Below, in pieces: positions 1 through 9,016 of a stretch of DNA of 33,994 nt. The position numbers and the translations under genes were made by a program. Positions within the stretch are counted from its first letter, which is position 1; every line of letters starts with the position of its first letter. The notes under the pieces were generated by a model. That model had not been told where the DNA came from and made no database searches. It was given only the letters and a program-made list of their open reading frames with translations. The DNA is from Kiritimatiellia bacterium (GTDB taxonomy: Bacteria; Verrucomicrobiota; Kiritimatiellia; RFP12; UBA1067). The stretch spans positions 1-33,994 of the forward strand of contig JAQIBS010000032.1 in NCBI GenBank assembly GCA_027858965.1. Reading direction: 5' to 3'.

Positions 1-30
1 GCCTCCCGGTCACCAAGTGCTCTGGAAGGG

Positions 31-51
31 ATATACTGAGTTTCAGTATAT
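31..51. promoter_or_regulatory. Perfect 9-bp inverted repeat upstream of the LVIVD gene
   Basis: ATATACTGA (31-39) and TCAGTATAT (43-51) are exact reverse complements separated by GTT. The repeat lies about 30 bp before the preferred start codon at 82. It could be an operator or a small hairpin in the leader. There is no T-run, so it does not look like a terminator. The window begins just upstream, so the promoter itself cannot be judged. Confidence 0.35.
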
Positions 52-81
52 GTGTATGGGATTTGCGTTGCTGGAGGATAC

Positions 82-2214
82 ATGATATTGTCCAGTTATA
101 AATTATGGGTAATGGGTAGGCGTAGCCTTTGGCGGAGACGGGTAATCCTGCCGTGCCACGGCGTAGCCCCGCTTGCGGGCGAAGACGGGTCTAAAAGAAT
201 ATTTATTAAGCTCACCTGTGCAGTGCTGACAACTCTGGCTTTAACAAACACAGCTTTAGCCAGCCATGACGAAACCAAATACGGAAAGGCCCTCCCCTAC
301 TATAAGGTTGATGATGTCGGACCCTGCATGGATGCAGAGGTAGTCGGGAACCGGCTCTATGCTATAGGTGAGGGCAAGCTCTATGTACTCGACATTGCAG
401 ATCCTCTCAAACCCAAACTGATGGGTAAACTTTCTGACCTTGGCTTCACCCGGCAGATTGTCATAAAGGGAACCACCGCCTTTATAACCTCACGTCAGGA
501 TGGTCTCTGGATTGTCGATATATCCAATGACAAAAAACCCGCCCTGATCAGCCACTACGACACTGTCGAAATGGCAACCGGCATCTGGGTCTCCGGCGAT
601 CTCGCCTATGTTGCCACCCGCTGCTACGGCGTTGAAACCGTGGATGTCTCTGATCTGCATAATCCGCGTCATGTCAGCATGCTCAAAACTGGAGAGGCGC
701 AGTCCTGCTGGGCACGTGACAACCTGCTCTACATCGGCGACTGGCATCCTAAAAAGCTGATAATTGCCGACATGAAAAACCCGCGTAAACCTGAGATCAT
801 CGGCGAAGCTGAGATAGATGGTTACGGTGATGGAGGATGCCTGCGCGGAAATATCTGCTATGCGGGAACCGGCCACCACTCGCGCAATAAAAACAAAACA
901 GAGGCCAACGGCGCAGGTCATGGACTCGATCTGTTTGATGTCTCCAACCCGAAACAGCCCAAACTCCTCTCACGCGTCAAATTTCCTCGTGTTTACTGCA
1001 TCTATAATGACATGTGGTGCGCCCGAGTTGCGGGTAATTACTGCGTTGTGGCAGACACCTGGAACGGACTCTTTGTGGTGGATGTTAAAAACCCTAACAA
1101 CGCTTCAATCGTTGCACATGCCCAGCTACCGATGCTTAAAGACAAGGATCAAGCCGACCCCATTGCCGGCATTGCTCTGACCAAGGATGTTATCTATGCC
1201 GCCGGCATCTACACGGGACTCTATGTTGTGCCTGCCCCGGGAATGTCCTCACCAGTAATACCAGAAAAGGACTCCCCTCCCGTTCTCAAACCGCGTCCGA
1301 AAAAGCAGGAAGCAAATCCTGACTTCCTGGTTTATCGTCCGGAGGGGCAGGTCTCTTCCATCGATCTGCAGGGCGACGTTGCCTGGCTCTCATGCGGTCA
1401 CTCCGGAATCCATGCTGTGAAACTGACAGACAAAGTGATAAAGCCACTTACAACACACAAGGGTAAGGATGATGTCTCCTATATCAACCTCTGCGGCGAC
1501 CTGCTCTACGCTGCCGAGAACAAGGAGGGTATGGCCATTTATAAGATTGGAAAAGATTACAGCCTGACAGAGATCGGCCGGTTGAGGATGAAGGGACTCG
1601 GCGTTAAGCAGATTGTTGTTCCTGAACCGGGAAACTTCGGTCTGATGCACTGCGGAGGAGCAATCGCCTACGTTATCGACCTGCGCGATAAATCCAACCC
1701 GAAGATGGTACTGCAAGATGGACAGGTCGGGCTTTTCTACGGCGACCAGTTTGTTGACAAACTCTATGACAGCCGCTACCTCGTGGCGCACTGGCATCGC
1801 AGCGGCCCAGCCTGGTATGACATCAGCGGAGATAAGCCGGTACTAGCCCACAACACCCCCGCAACAAAGAAATACAGCTGGACTGACGGTGCCTGCGCTT
1901 ACGGTAACGACCTGCTTATCACAAAGCAGGGGAAATACAAAATACTCAAATCCAATGATCAACGCAATGCCGATGAACTTCCCTCATACGGAGTGAAAGG
2001 CCTTTACCTTCACGGCGTTCCCACCGTTAATGGCAATACCCTTGTCATAACATCACGCCACATGCAGAGTGTTGATGTGCTGGACATCACTGATATCACA
2101 AATCCGCAACTCAAACATCAGTACAAGCTCACCGGACACCCTGGAGTGTGCAGATTCTGGAAGGGCAAACTCCTTATTCCCGCCGCCTATCAGGGTCTGC
2201 TGCTGGAGAGGTGA
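82..2214 (+). CDS. Secreted LVIVD-repeat beta-propeller protein
   Basis: About 710 residues. Many blocks of the LVIVD type are visible, each a hydrophobic strand, then V/D-D, then P-K-P or a similar turn: LYVLDIADPLKPKLMG, GLWIVDISNDKKPALI, GVETVDVSDLHNPRHV, KLIIADMKNPRKPEII, GLDLFDVSNPKQPKLL, GLFVVDVKNPNNASIV and SVDVLDITDITNPQLK. Such repeats fold as beta-propellers on secreted proteins; the ligand is unknown. The start at ATG 82 is preferred because GGAGG sits at 73-77; a GTG at 52 is in frame but lacks this. A signal-peptide core (IKLTCAVLTTLALTNTALA, then SHDE) lies at about residues 42-60. It is preceded by an arginine-rich stretch encoded by a palindromic repeat (119-190), so the natural N-terminus was probably shorter. 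The gene is followed by 245 bp and a new promoter, so it is likely the end of its transcript. Confidence 0.8.
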   Translation: MILSSYKLWVMGRRSLWRRRVILPCHGVAPLAGEDGSKRIFIKLTCAVLTTLALTNTALASHDETKYGKALPYYKVDDVGPCMDAEVVGNRLYAIGEGKLYVLDIADPLKPKLMGKLSDLGFTRQIVIKGTTAFITSRQDGLWIVDISNDKKPALISHYDTVEMATGIWVSGDLAYVATRCYGVETVDVSDLHNPRHVSMLKTGEAQSCWARDNLLYIGDWHPKKLIIADMKNPRKPEIIGEAEIDGYGDGGCLRGNICYAGTGHHSRNKNKTEANGAGHGLDLFDVSNPKQPKLLSRVKFPRVYCIYNDMWCARVAGNYCVVADTWNGLFVVDVKNPNNASIVAHAQLPMLKDKDQADPIAGIALTKDVIYAAGIYTGLYVVPAPGMSSPVIPEKDSPPVLKPRPKKQEANPDFLVYRPEGQVSSIDLQGDVAWLSCGHSGIHAVKLTDKVIKPLTTHKGKDDVSYINLCGDLLYAAENKEGMAIYKIGKDYSLTEIGRLRMKGLGVKQIVVPEPGNFGLMHCGGAIAYVIDLRDKSNPKMVLQDGQVGLFYGDQFVDKLYDSRYLVAHWHRSGPAWYDISGDKPVLAHNTPATKKYSWTDGACAYGNDLLITKQGKYKILKSNDQRNADELPSYGVKGLYLHGVPTVNGNTLVITSRHMQSVDVLDITDITNPQLKHQYKLTGHPGVCRFWKGKLLIPAAYQGLLLER
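119..190. repeat. REP-like palindromic repeat, two units, inside the 5' end of the LVIVD gene
   Basis: Two imperfect direct units share GGCGTAGCC at the left and GGCG-AGACGGGT at the right: unit 1 at 119-143 and unit 2 at 160-190. Unit 2 has an internal GC-rich palindrome (CCCGCTTGCGGG). The stretch between them includes CCGTGCCACGG, also palindromic. This is the look of a short interspersed intergenic repeat, yet here it is read through in frame and encodes an Arg-rich, unprotein-like stretch before the signal-peptide core. Confidence 0.6.
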
Positions 2215-2325
2215 TCTTAATGCGGGCTCGGCCCACAACCTAGCCTGCAGCACGAAATTAAGCATCGGTGCAGGGTTATAGCAAAGTTCACACTTCAACG
2301 GAACTGACGTCATCGGATATCACGA

Positions 2326-2353
2326 TTGACATTTTCCTGAGATTATCTAAAAT
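2326..2353 (+). promoter_or_regulatory. Sigma-70-type promoter for the 1954-residue PATR gene
   Basis: TTGACA (2326-2331) and TAAAAT (2348-2353) are separated by 16 bp, close to the housekeeping consensus. They lie 107 bp upstream of the ATG at 2460 in an AT-rich region. The rest of the 2215-2459 interval shows no other structure I can name. The long leader of roughly 100 nt could carry post-transcriptional control, but no known riboswitch was recognised. Confidence 0.55.
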
Positions 2354-2459
2354 ATATAACTTTGTGTTAGTAGTTAATTTTTCAAATCCTGTTACAACAA
2401 CAGAGTGTTTTGGTTCCAGCTATGCTGGGTTAGAATTTGTTTGTGAAATTGAGGTTATT

Positions 2460-5400
2460 ATGAAAAAAATGTCATCTCTTACGAGAATATCTTTAAGCAT
2501 TGTCTCCGCCATACTCTTTGGTGTGAATACGATAATGGCCGATAGCGGCACATGGAACGGAACCGCAGATACGGCGTGGACAAACTCAGCAAACTGGAGC
2601 GCATCTCCTTATTCGGGATCGGACACAGGCCAGACCGCGACCTTCAACAATGATGGCAACGGCAATACAACGCTGGATCTGACAGGTCTGTACAGCATCA
2701 GCTGGCTTATATTCGATACCGCCAATGTGGCAGCCTATACCCTCGGCACAGTTGCCAACAATGACACGCTCATCATGGAAAATGACGGCCAATTCGAGCT
2801 CACCACTTCAGCCGCTTCCAGTCAGGTTATTAATGCAGCCATTCAACTCGGTCCTGACACTTACAGTAGCAGTTATAATGTAGTTAACAACAACACAACT
2901 CAAACATTGACCGTCAATAATATCTCCGGTGCCAGCGGCGGCACAAAGTACCTTAACTTTAAAGGTTCTGGCAACATCAACATCCTCGGCGACATTGCCA
3001 ACAGCGGTAGCGCTGTCTTCATCAACAATAGCTCCACCGCCAAAGTGACACTCGAAGGCAGCAATACCATCAAGCAGCTCACAGTATCGGGTCTCAACGG
3101 TGTTACGACGCTCGCTGCAGGCAGCGTTACTATATTCAACAACGGCGGCAGCAACAACCTCATCGGCCAGCAGGACGCAGTTATCAACGGGCCCGGAAGC
3201 ATTATCCTCAGTACAGGCGGCGGTGAAAACTATGCGGATAATTACGTGTACAACGGAAAAACCCTTACCATCAATGCAAAGCTCACCGGCAACACCGGCT
3301 TTGAATATTGGAACAGCTCTCAGTACGGCACTTTCATCCTGGCTGGCACCAACGATTACAACCAGAACACGATTATGAATGCGCCCGGCACAATCGCGTG
3401 TTACAAGATCGGCAATAAAGGGTCAACCACCAGCAACCTTGGGCAGGGAACATTCTTTCGTCTCAATGGCGATGGCGCACGCCTGAAATATCTGGGCACC
3501 GGCGAAACCACCGACCGTACCATTCAGATCTACCGCAACGCCATTATCGAAATGGCCGGCACCGGCACCCTGAAATTCACCGACCCTATCACTGTATCCG
3601 GTGGGTCGAAAAACCTGACGCTCGAAGGTTCTACATTAGGAACAGGTGAGTTTGCCGGAGTACTCAGGAACGATAGCGGCAATATTACCCTGATCAAAGA
3701 GGGCAGCGGCAGATGGATTCTTTCTGCTGTGAACACCTATACAGGAGCTACAACCATAAATGAGGGCACACTGGCAATCGCCGGGGCATCCGGTTCAATC
3801 AAAACCACATCCGGTATCACAGTTGCCTCTGGCACAACTCTGCTACTAACTAACAGCGTCTCCGCAAACAACACCGACCGATTAAGCGACTCCGGAACTG
3901 TCACTCTGAATGGAGGAACACTTAAGTTTGCCAACGATGGAGGAGCAGCGAATTTCAGCGAAACTATCGGCACCGTCACTCTTGCCTCAGGAACCTGCAC
4001 TATTAATAGCGAGCCAGCCGCTTCCGGCCAGACATCAGCTCTTACAATCTCCTCTCTCACTTATAATGGCGGCACCGTTAATTTCACAGGCTCTGATCTG
4101 GGAGAAACTGACCGCAACCGGATCTTTCTTAACGGCCAGTCAGACGGGATGATTGGAGTAGATGTGACTGTAAACGGAACAACCGCCGCATACAGCAGCA
4201 CACGAGGCGTTTATGTCGCCAGCGTCACGGATTCCAATATCGCCGCACGGGGTCCCAACTCAGTTATTCCTGACGATTTCAGCGCTGCGGTACATATTTC
4301 CGCCACCGGCACAGTGGGTGCAATCACACTGGAAGGGGCCTGGACCAATAAAACATTCACTCTGGAGCAGGCCACCGATATCAGTGCGGTGGTGCAGAAC
4401 GTAAATGGCTCCACTAATAAAACGCTCCAGATTACAGCTCTTCAAATAGCGGAAAATATGGCATCTCTGACCATTGGTGAAAACGAGGGTGATGGATACC
4501 TTACAGCCCAGACCGGCGGAGGAAATTTACTGCTGGAAAATAACTCCTTTGCCGAGCTGACAATCAATGCAAATGTAAACGATAACACATCTGCCTCCTC
4601 GCTGACAAAGAAGGGCCCCGGAACACTTCGTCTTGCCGGTGCCAATACATACACGGGGCCAACCGCCATTAACGAAGGGCTGCTTGTGCTTGACGGCAGC
4701 GCAGACCACACACTGCCGGGTGCTATCAGCGGAGCCGGAGCCTTAACTAAGGAGGGTAACGGCACACTGACCCTCTCCGGCAACAACTCCTATGACGGTG
4801 CCACTATTGTAAATGAAGGCATCGTGGTTGCTCTATCGAGTAGCGCGTTCGGTTCAACCACAGAGGGAACAACCTTTGCCGATGGCACAACCCTTGACAT
4901 AAGCGGTGCGGCCGAATCGACTCTCTCTTTGACGGATACATTTACTGTCAGCGGTTCCGGATTCGACGGCAATGGCGTGATTGTTAATAATGCCAGCCAA
5001 CAATACCATGCCTTCGGAAAAGTAAACCTCGCCGGAGACAGCACCTTCGGCGGCTCATCACGCTGGGACTTCCGTGAAAACGGAGCTGCACTTAACATGA
5101 ACGGCTATTCTCTTACAAAGAAGGGAAACAACCAGATTGCTCTTGTGAATACTCTGATCACTCCCGATTCAGCCTCCAGCACAGGACATATTAATGTGGT
5201 CAGCGGCACCATTACGCTTGAATCCGATACGCAGTTAAATGGAGGCACAAACAATACGATGACCCTGCAAAGTGGATCAATGATGAGCTACTACAGGCTG
5301 TATCCTCAGAATGCCCCCCTCTGGCATCTGATTATGGAAGATAACACAACAGTTTCCTCCACCATGGGATCGGCAACATCAAACTCATGGGCAGGCCCTG

Positions 5401-8324
5401 TTACCTTGAACGGCATGGCTTTTCTCACTGGAATCGTCAGCAGTTACTGCGAAACCTTCAGCGGCGATATCTCGGGAAATGGACAAATCATTAAAACCGG
5501 TCCCTCCACTCTTTTCCTGACTGGCGACAACAACACCTACAGCGGCACAACAACCATAAGCAACGGCAATTTATGGGCCTATAACCCGGGAGCTCTCCCC
5601 GGCTACGACACGGCATCCATGGTATCGATTTCCGAAGAAGCCACCTTGATACTACGTGCTGGCGATGGTGAAACCGGATTTGACAAGGATCAGATTGATG
5701 ATGCCCGCACCATCACCACCTTTGCAAATAACACCGCATGCTTTGGAATTGATACCTCGATCACAAACCTGGTCTACGACCGCGATCTTTCGGATGATAT
5801 TTCAATTAGCAAATACGGCAGCGGCACACTGACACTTCCTGGGAAAAATACCTATGCCGGAGCCACCCGCGTTTATGAAGGGGAGCTCGTGCTGGGCACA
5901 TCAAACGCTTTAAACCGGATTGAGGTTTACGGTGGCTCTGTCGGCGGCACCCTGAGAGTAAACGGCGATACATCAACCATGACATCCGGCAATAATCACC
6001 TCTGGGCTGGAACGACAGCCAACGACCGCAGCCGAATTTATATCGATGCCGACATGACAACCTATGATCTTGTTCTGGGGCTGGCAGACAATGCAGCAGG
6101 CGCTGTCTATCAAAGCGGCGGAGACATGCTGGTTAACCACTGGATGGGTCTTGCAACTCTCGCCAATGGATACGCCTACTACAATATGGATGGAGGCACT
6201 TTAGTCGGCAACGAATATATCGAAGTCGGCCACTACGGCAATGGCGTTATGGATGTATACGACGGTACTGTCTCCGCCAATGGGCACCTCATTATCAACC
6301 GTTTCGACAGCGGCAAAGGATTATTGAATGTATTCGGAGGTCTGGTTAATGGACCTGTCAACAACGAGTCTATCCAGATGGGACAGACAGACTTCGCAGG
6401 CACTGAAGCTGAATTGAATATATTTGACTCCGGCGTTGTTGATGCCTCACTTGGAAATACAACAAAGATGCTGGATATGAATAAGGCAGGCGGATCAGGT
6501 GGAGTCAGCTCACTCAACCTGATCACCGGAGGCACCTTAATTGCAAACCGAATTGGCGCATCGCAGCCCGGCTCTCAGCGCGTCGGTTTTGACGGTGGCG
6601 TATTAAAAGCATCCGCCACAACAACCGTCGGCTCCTCCTTCATGGAAGACCTTACATCCGCAACCATCTATGATGGCGGAATTACTGTTGATTCGGATAG
6701 CGCAGAGATAACCATTAATCAATCTCTGCGAGCACCCATAGATCTGGGCGTAAGCGCTATTGCTGTAGGCAACAGCGGCTCCGGTTATATCGGACCCCCA
6801 ATCGTTACCATCTCCGGCGGAAGCGGCTTTGGCGCAACCGTAATTGCATCTGTTGATATAGTTGAAGGCAGCCCCACGGAAGGCGAACTAACCGGATTCA
6901 TGATCACCAGCGCCGGCATCGGATATCAGCCTGGCGATACACTATCTGTCTCCCTGAGCGGAGGCGGAAGCACCACTACTGCGACTGCCGGCACAGTAAG
7001 CCTGGGCACCACCACCAGCGGCGGACTGACAAAAACCGGCAGTGGCACCCTGACACTTGGCACGACCAACACCTACACAGGAACAACAACAATAAACGCT
7101 GGGACACTGGCCCTCGGGGTTGCTGATGCGCTGCTTGCCGATGCGGAAGTCAGTGTCAATGGCGGCATCTATAACCTGAATGGTTTTACGGTAACCAACG
7201 GCAGCATCACTATCAGCAGCGGTTCAATAACCAACGGCGAGCTGATCAGTGCGTCTTTTACCAAAAACACATCAGGAGAGCTTATCCTGGATGCGGCTTT
7301 AACCAGTGATGAACCGGTTATAATCAATGCTGGCACCGTCAGAGTGACAGAGATACAACCCGGTTTGTATGAAGGCAGCGTTGCCGGTTCATTCAATACG
7401 ACAACTCCTAATCCAAAAACCGCAATTGAGCCGACAACCCGCATGGCGAATACTTCATCCGGCTGGACTGACAACACCACATTTATCTACAGCGGCTATA
7501 TCTGGAACCATGATTCCACCAACGTGACCTGGACCTTTGCCGAAAACTTTGATGATAATGTACGCCTCGTTATTGACGGAAATATACTTATTGTAAATGG
7601 CACCGACTGGAGCACTCCGACAAAGGCCAACTACACCTTAACCCCCGGACGCCATCTGTTTGAAGCACGCTTTGGCCAGGGAGGCGGTGGTGCCGGTCCA
7701 GTTGACGGAAACGGAGCCACCTCACTAAGTTGGTGGACAACCACATCTATCGGCTTTGGTTATGATCCGCAGGGTCGCAATTCTGAAGACATTGCTAATT
7801 ATCAGGCCCTGACCGACCCCGGTGATGGCAGTCTGCTGACTCTCTCTCCAGCCTGTCCAAACCGGTTCAACCCCTCAACAACGGTTGAGATGGCAACCGG
7901 CACAGTACTTGACCTGGGTGAGACCGATCAGACACTGGCCGGCTTAAACGGTTCAGGAACGGTCAGCAATGGAACACTGACTGTGAGAAACGTCGCTCCT
8001 GGTGGCACCAATGTGATTGGAACACTCTCGATTGAAGCAGCAGTTACACTTAATGGAGAGCTCCTGATTGATGTTGCCACGGATGGGAGCTGCGATCTGC
8101 TGGCTGTAGATGGAGATCTGGATATCTCTGCGGCAACATTAACCATTGCCAACCAGGATCAGCTCAACTCCGCTAAGCAATACACAATCGTCACCTGCAC
8201 CGAAACCCTGACCCAACCATTCGCTGGCATCAATCTAGATGACACCAAATGGAAGGTGAGATACTATCCTGACGGCTCGGTCAAGCTCATCTATCTGGAT
8301 GGCACAGTGATTATCATAAGGTAA
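2460..8324 (+). CDS. Giant secreted PATR (autotransporter-repeat) protein with PA14-like domain and GTVIIIR C-terminus
   Basis: 1954 residues from ATG 2460, which follows GAGG at 2451-2454; the open frame extends further upstream but without a signal peptide there. Residues 1-27 form a signal peptide ending near NTIMADS. Passenger-associated repeats of the form GSGTLTLxGxNTYTGxTTIxxGTL occur near residues 414, 718, 766, 1013, 1120 and 1527. Between them are beta-helix-like stretches rich in Gly, Asn, Thr and Ser. Residues about 1633-1773 resemble a PA14-type domain (SGYIWNHD, VRLVIDGNILIVNG, LTPGRHLFEARF). A conserved C-terminal module follows (VSNGTLTVRNVAPGGTN to LLAVDGDLDISAATLTI) that recurs inside the PATR protein at 25312-28548. 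No 12-strand autotransporter barrel is present. The protein stops right after DGTVIIIR, a motif shared with other proteins here. It is probably an extracellular or surface adhesin or glycan-associated protein; its function is unknown. Confidence 0.85.
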   Translation: MKKMSSLTRISLSIVSAILFGVNTIMADSGTWNGTADTAWTNSANWSASPYSGSDTGQTATFNNDGNGNTTLDLTGLYSISWLIFDTANVAAYTLGTVANNDTLIMENDGQFELTTSAASSQVINAAIQLGPDTYSSSYNVVNNNTTQTLTVNNISGASGGTKYLNFKGSGNINILGDIANSGSAVFINNSSTAKVTLEGSNTIKQLTVSGLNGVTTLAAGSVTIFNNGGSNNLIGQQDAVINGPGSIILSTGGGENYADNYVYNGKTLTINAKLTGNTGFEYWNSSQYGTFILAGTNDYNQNTIMNAPGTIACYKIGNKGSTTSNLGQGTFFRLNGDGARLKYLGTGETTDRTIQIYRNAIIEMAGTGTLKFTDPITVSGGSKNLTLEGSTLGTGEFAGVLRNDSGNITLIKEGSGRWILSAVNTYTGATTINEGTLAIAGASGSIKTTSGITVASGTTLLLTNSVSANNTDRLSDSGTVTLNGGTLKFANDGGAANFSETIGTVTLASGTCTINSEPAASGQTSALTISSLTYNGGTVNFTGSDLGETDRNRIFLNGQSDGMIGVDVTVNGTTAAYSSTRGVYVASVTDSNIAARGPNSVIPDDFSAAVHISATGTVGAITLEGAWTNKTFTLEQATDISAVVQNVNGSTNKTLQITALQIAENMASLTIGENEGDGYLTAQTGGGNLLLENNSFAELTINANVNDNTSASSLTKKGPGTLRLAGANTYTGPTAINEGLLVLDGSADHTLPGAISGAGALTKEGNGTLTLSGNNSYDGATIVNEGIVVALSSSAFGSTTEGTTFADGTTLDISGAAESTLSLTDTFTVSGSGFDGNGVIVNNASQQYHAFGKVNLAGDSTFGGSSRWDFRENGAALNMNGYSLTKKGNNQIALVNTLITPDSASSTGHINVVSGTITLESDTQLNGGTNNTMTLQSGSMMSYYRLYPQNAPLWHLIMEDNTTVSSTMGSATSNSWAGPVTLNGMAFLTGIVSSYCETFSGDISGNGQIIKTGPSTLFLTGDNNTYSGTTTISNGNLWAYNPGALPGYDTASMVSISEEATLILRAGDGETGFDKDQIDDARTITTFANNTACFGIDTSITNLVYDRDLSDDISISKYGSGTLTLPGKNTYAGATRVYEGELVLGTSNALNRIEVYGGSVGGTLRVNGDTSTMTSGNNHLWAGTTANDRSRIYIDADMTTYDLVLGLADNAAGAVYQSGGDMLVNHWMGLATLANGYAYYNMDGGTLVGNEYIEVGHYGNGVMDVYDGTVSANGHLIINRFDSGKGLLNVFGGLVNGPVNNESIQMGQTDFAGTEAELNIFDSGVVDASLGNTTKMLDMNKAGGSGGVSSLNLITGGTLIANRIGASQPGSQRVGFDGGVLKASATTTVGSSFMEDLTSATIYDGGITVDSDSAEITINQSLRAPIDLGVSAIAVGNSGSGYIGPPIVTISGGSGFGATVIASVDIVEGSPTEGELTGFMITSAGIGYQPGDTLSVSLSGGGSTTTATAGTVSLGTTTSGGLTKTGSGTLTLGTTNTYTGTTTINAGTLALGVADALLADAEVSVNGGIYNLNGFTVTNGSITISSGSITNGELISASFTKNTSGELILDAALTSDEPVIINAGTVRVTEIQPGLYEGSVAGSFNTTTPNPKTAIEPTTRMANTSSGWTDNTTFIYSGYIWNHDSTNVTWTFAENFDDNVRLVIDGNILIVNGTDWSTPTKANYTLTPGRHLFEARFGQGGGGAGPVDGNGATSLSWWTTTSIGFGYDPQGRNSEDIANYQALTDPGDGSLLTLSPACPNRFNPSTTVEMATGTVLDLGETDQTLAGLNGSGTVSNGTLTVRNVAPGGTNVIGTLSIEAAVTLNGELLIDVATDGSCDLLAVDGDLDISAATLTIANQDQLNSAKQYTIVTCTETLTQPFAGINLDDTKWKVRYYPDGSVKLIYLDGTVIIIR

Positions 8325-8415
8325 GTGCTGGGGAAATCTTCGAATTCGGGAAGAAAAAAGCTCTCGGCTATAGTGTTTTGATATTTCGTAATCAATAATT
8401 TAAAAGGATGTAATT

Positions 8416-8874
8416 ATGAAAAGCAATGTTCTACGGAGGTATGTGGATATTCTGATGTATGCACTGTTTTGTTTTATCACAGGTTCAGGACTTCTAATCG
8501 GCTACCGGCTGGCACCCTGTTCTCGAGGCGGTGATCATGGACAGACACTTTTAGGAATGAGCCGACACGAGTGGGGCGAGTGGCATCTTTGGGCTGCCTA
8601 TGCGGTGATTACACTGTTGATTGTGCATTTGATTCTGAATTTCAAGTTTATAATAAATGTTGTTGTCTCAAAGAATTGCTTACTGCTGGGAATCATCTCT
8701 GCTCTCGGCTTTGCAATAGTCGCATGGTTCTTGTTTGCCCCTCTCCATAAAGCACCGGGAGGACGCAAATGTGGAGACGGGACCTATCCATCAGCAGAAC
8801 AAAGCGCATGTTCCTCTGCCTGTTCCGGTTGTCCATCCACAGCAAAAGGCTCATGTCCCAACGCGCGGCAGTAA
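8416..8874 (+). CDS. DUF4405-like membrane protein with Cys-rich tail
   Basis: 152 residues, start supported by AAAAGGATG about 8 nt upstream. Three hydrophobic segments are visible at about residues 12-34, 55-80 and 90-113. The middle region carries spaced histidines (HEWGEWHLW, then IVHLILNF), as in DUF4405/cytochrome-b561-like small membrane proteins that may bind heme; this family assignment is by motif only. After the last membrane segment comes a hydrophilic tail with six cysteines (CGDG, CSSACSGCP, CPN) that could bind metal or form disulfides. The gene stands alone between the PATR gene (91 bp upstream) and a strong terminator. A redox or electron-transfer role is inferred. Confidence 0.7.
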   Translation: MKSNVLRRYVDILMYALFCFITGSGLLIGYRLAPCSRGGDHGQTLLGMSRHEWGEWHLWAAYAVITLLIVHLILNFKFIINVVVSKNCLLLGIISALGFAIVAWFLFAPLHKAPGGRKCGDGTYPSAEQSACSSACSGCPSTAKGSCPNARQ

Positions 8875-8883
8875 CAGTCGAAA

Positions 8884-8930
8884 AAGAAGGCTTGGCGCAG
8901 CAATGCTGTACCAAGCCTTCTTCTTTATAC
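8884..8930 (+). terminator. Strong rho-independent terminator after the DUF4405-like gene
   Basis: AAGAAGGCTTGG (8884-8895) pairs exactly with CCAAGCCTTCTT (8911-8922). An inner CAGC-AAT-GCTG extends the stem, and a T-rich stretch (CTTTATACTATTC) follows. It lies 10 bp after the stop codon. Stem A-tracts on the 5' side could also let it act for the convergent transcript from 9017. Confidence 0.85.
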
Positions 8931-8965
8931 TATTCTTTTACTAACTGCGTGAAACGCTACCACCA

Positions 8966-9008
8966 AACTCTCGCATTTTCGCACTTTAGAACTCTCGCAC
9001 TTCTCCCC
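8966..9008. repeat. TGCGAGAGT-type degenerate repeat, copy 1 (post-stop)
   Basis: On the + strand the unit reads ACTCTCGCA or TTTCGCACT, present three times (AACTCTCGCATTTTCGCA, then ACTCTCGCACTT). The array ends 8 bp from the stop codon of the minus-strand SUMF1-fold gene, so in that transcript it is the first thing after the stop. Related arrays stand at 13071-13112, 16512-16551 and 29071-29090. Confidence 0.6.
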
Positions 9009-9016
9009 TATCTTCC

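Noticed and set aside
8337..8354. Hairpin TCTTC/GAAGA after the 1954-residue gene as terminator
   Set aside because: The stem is only 5 bp and is followed by A's rather than T's on the coding strand.
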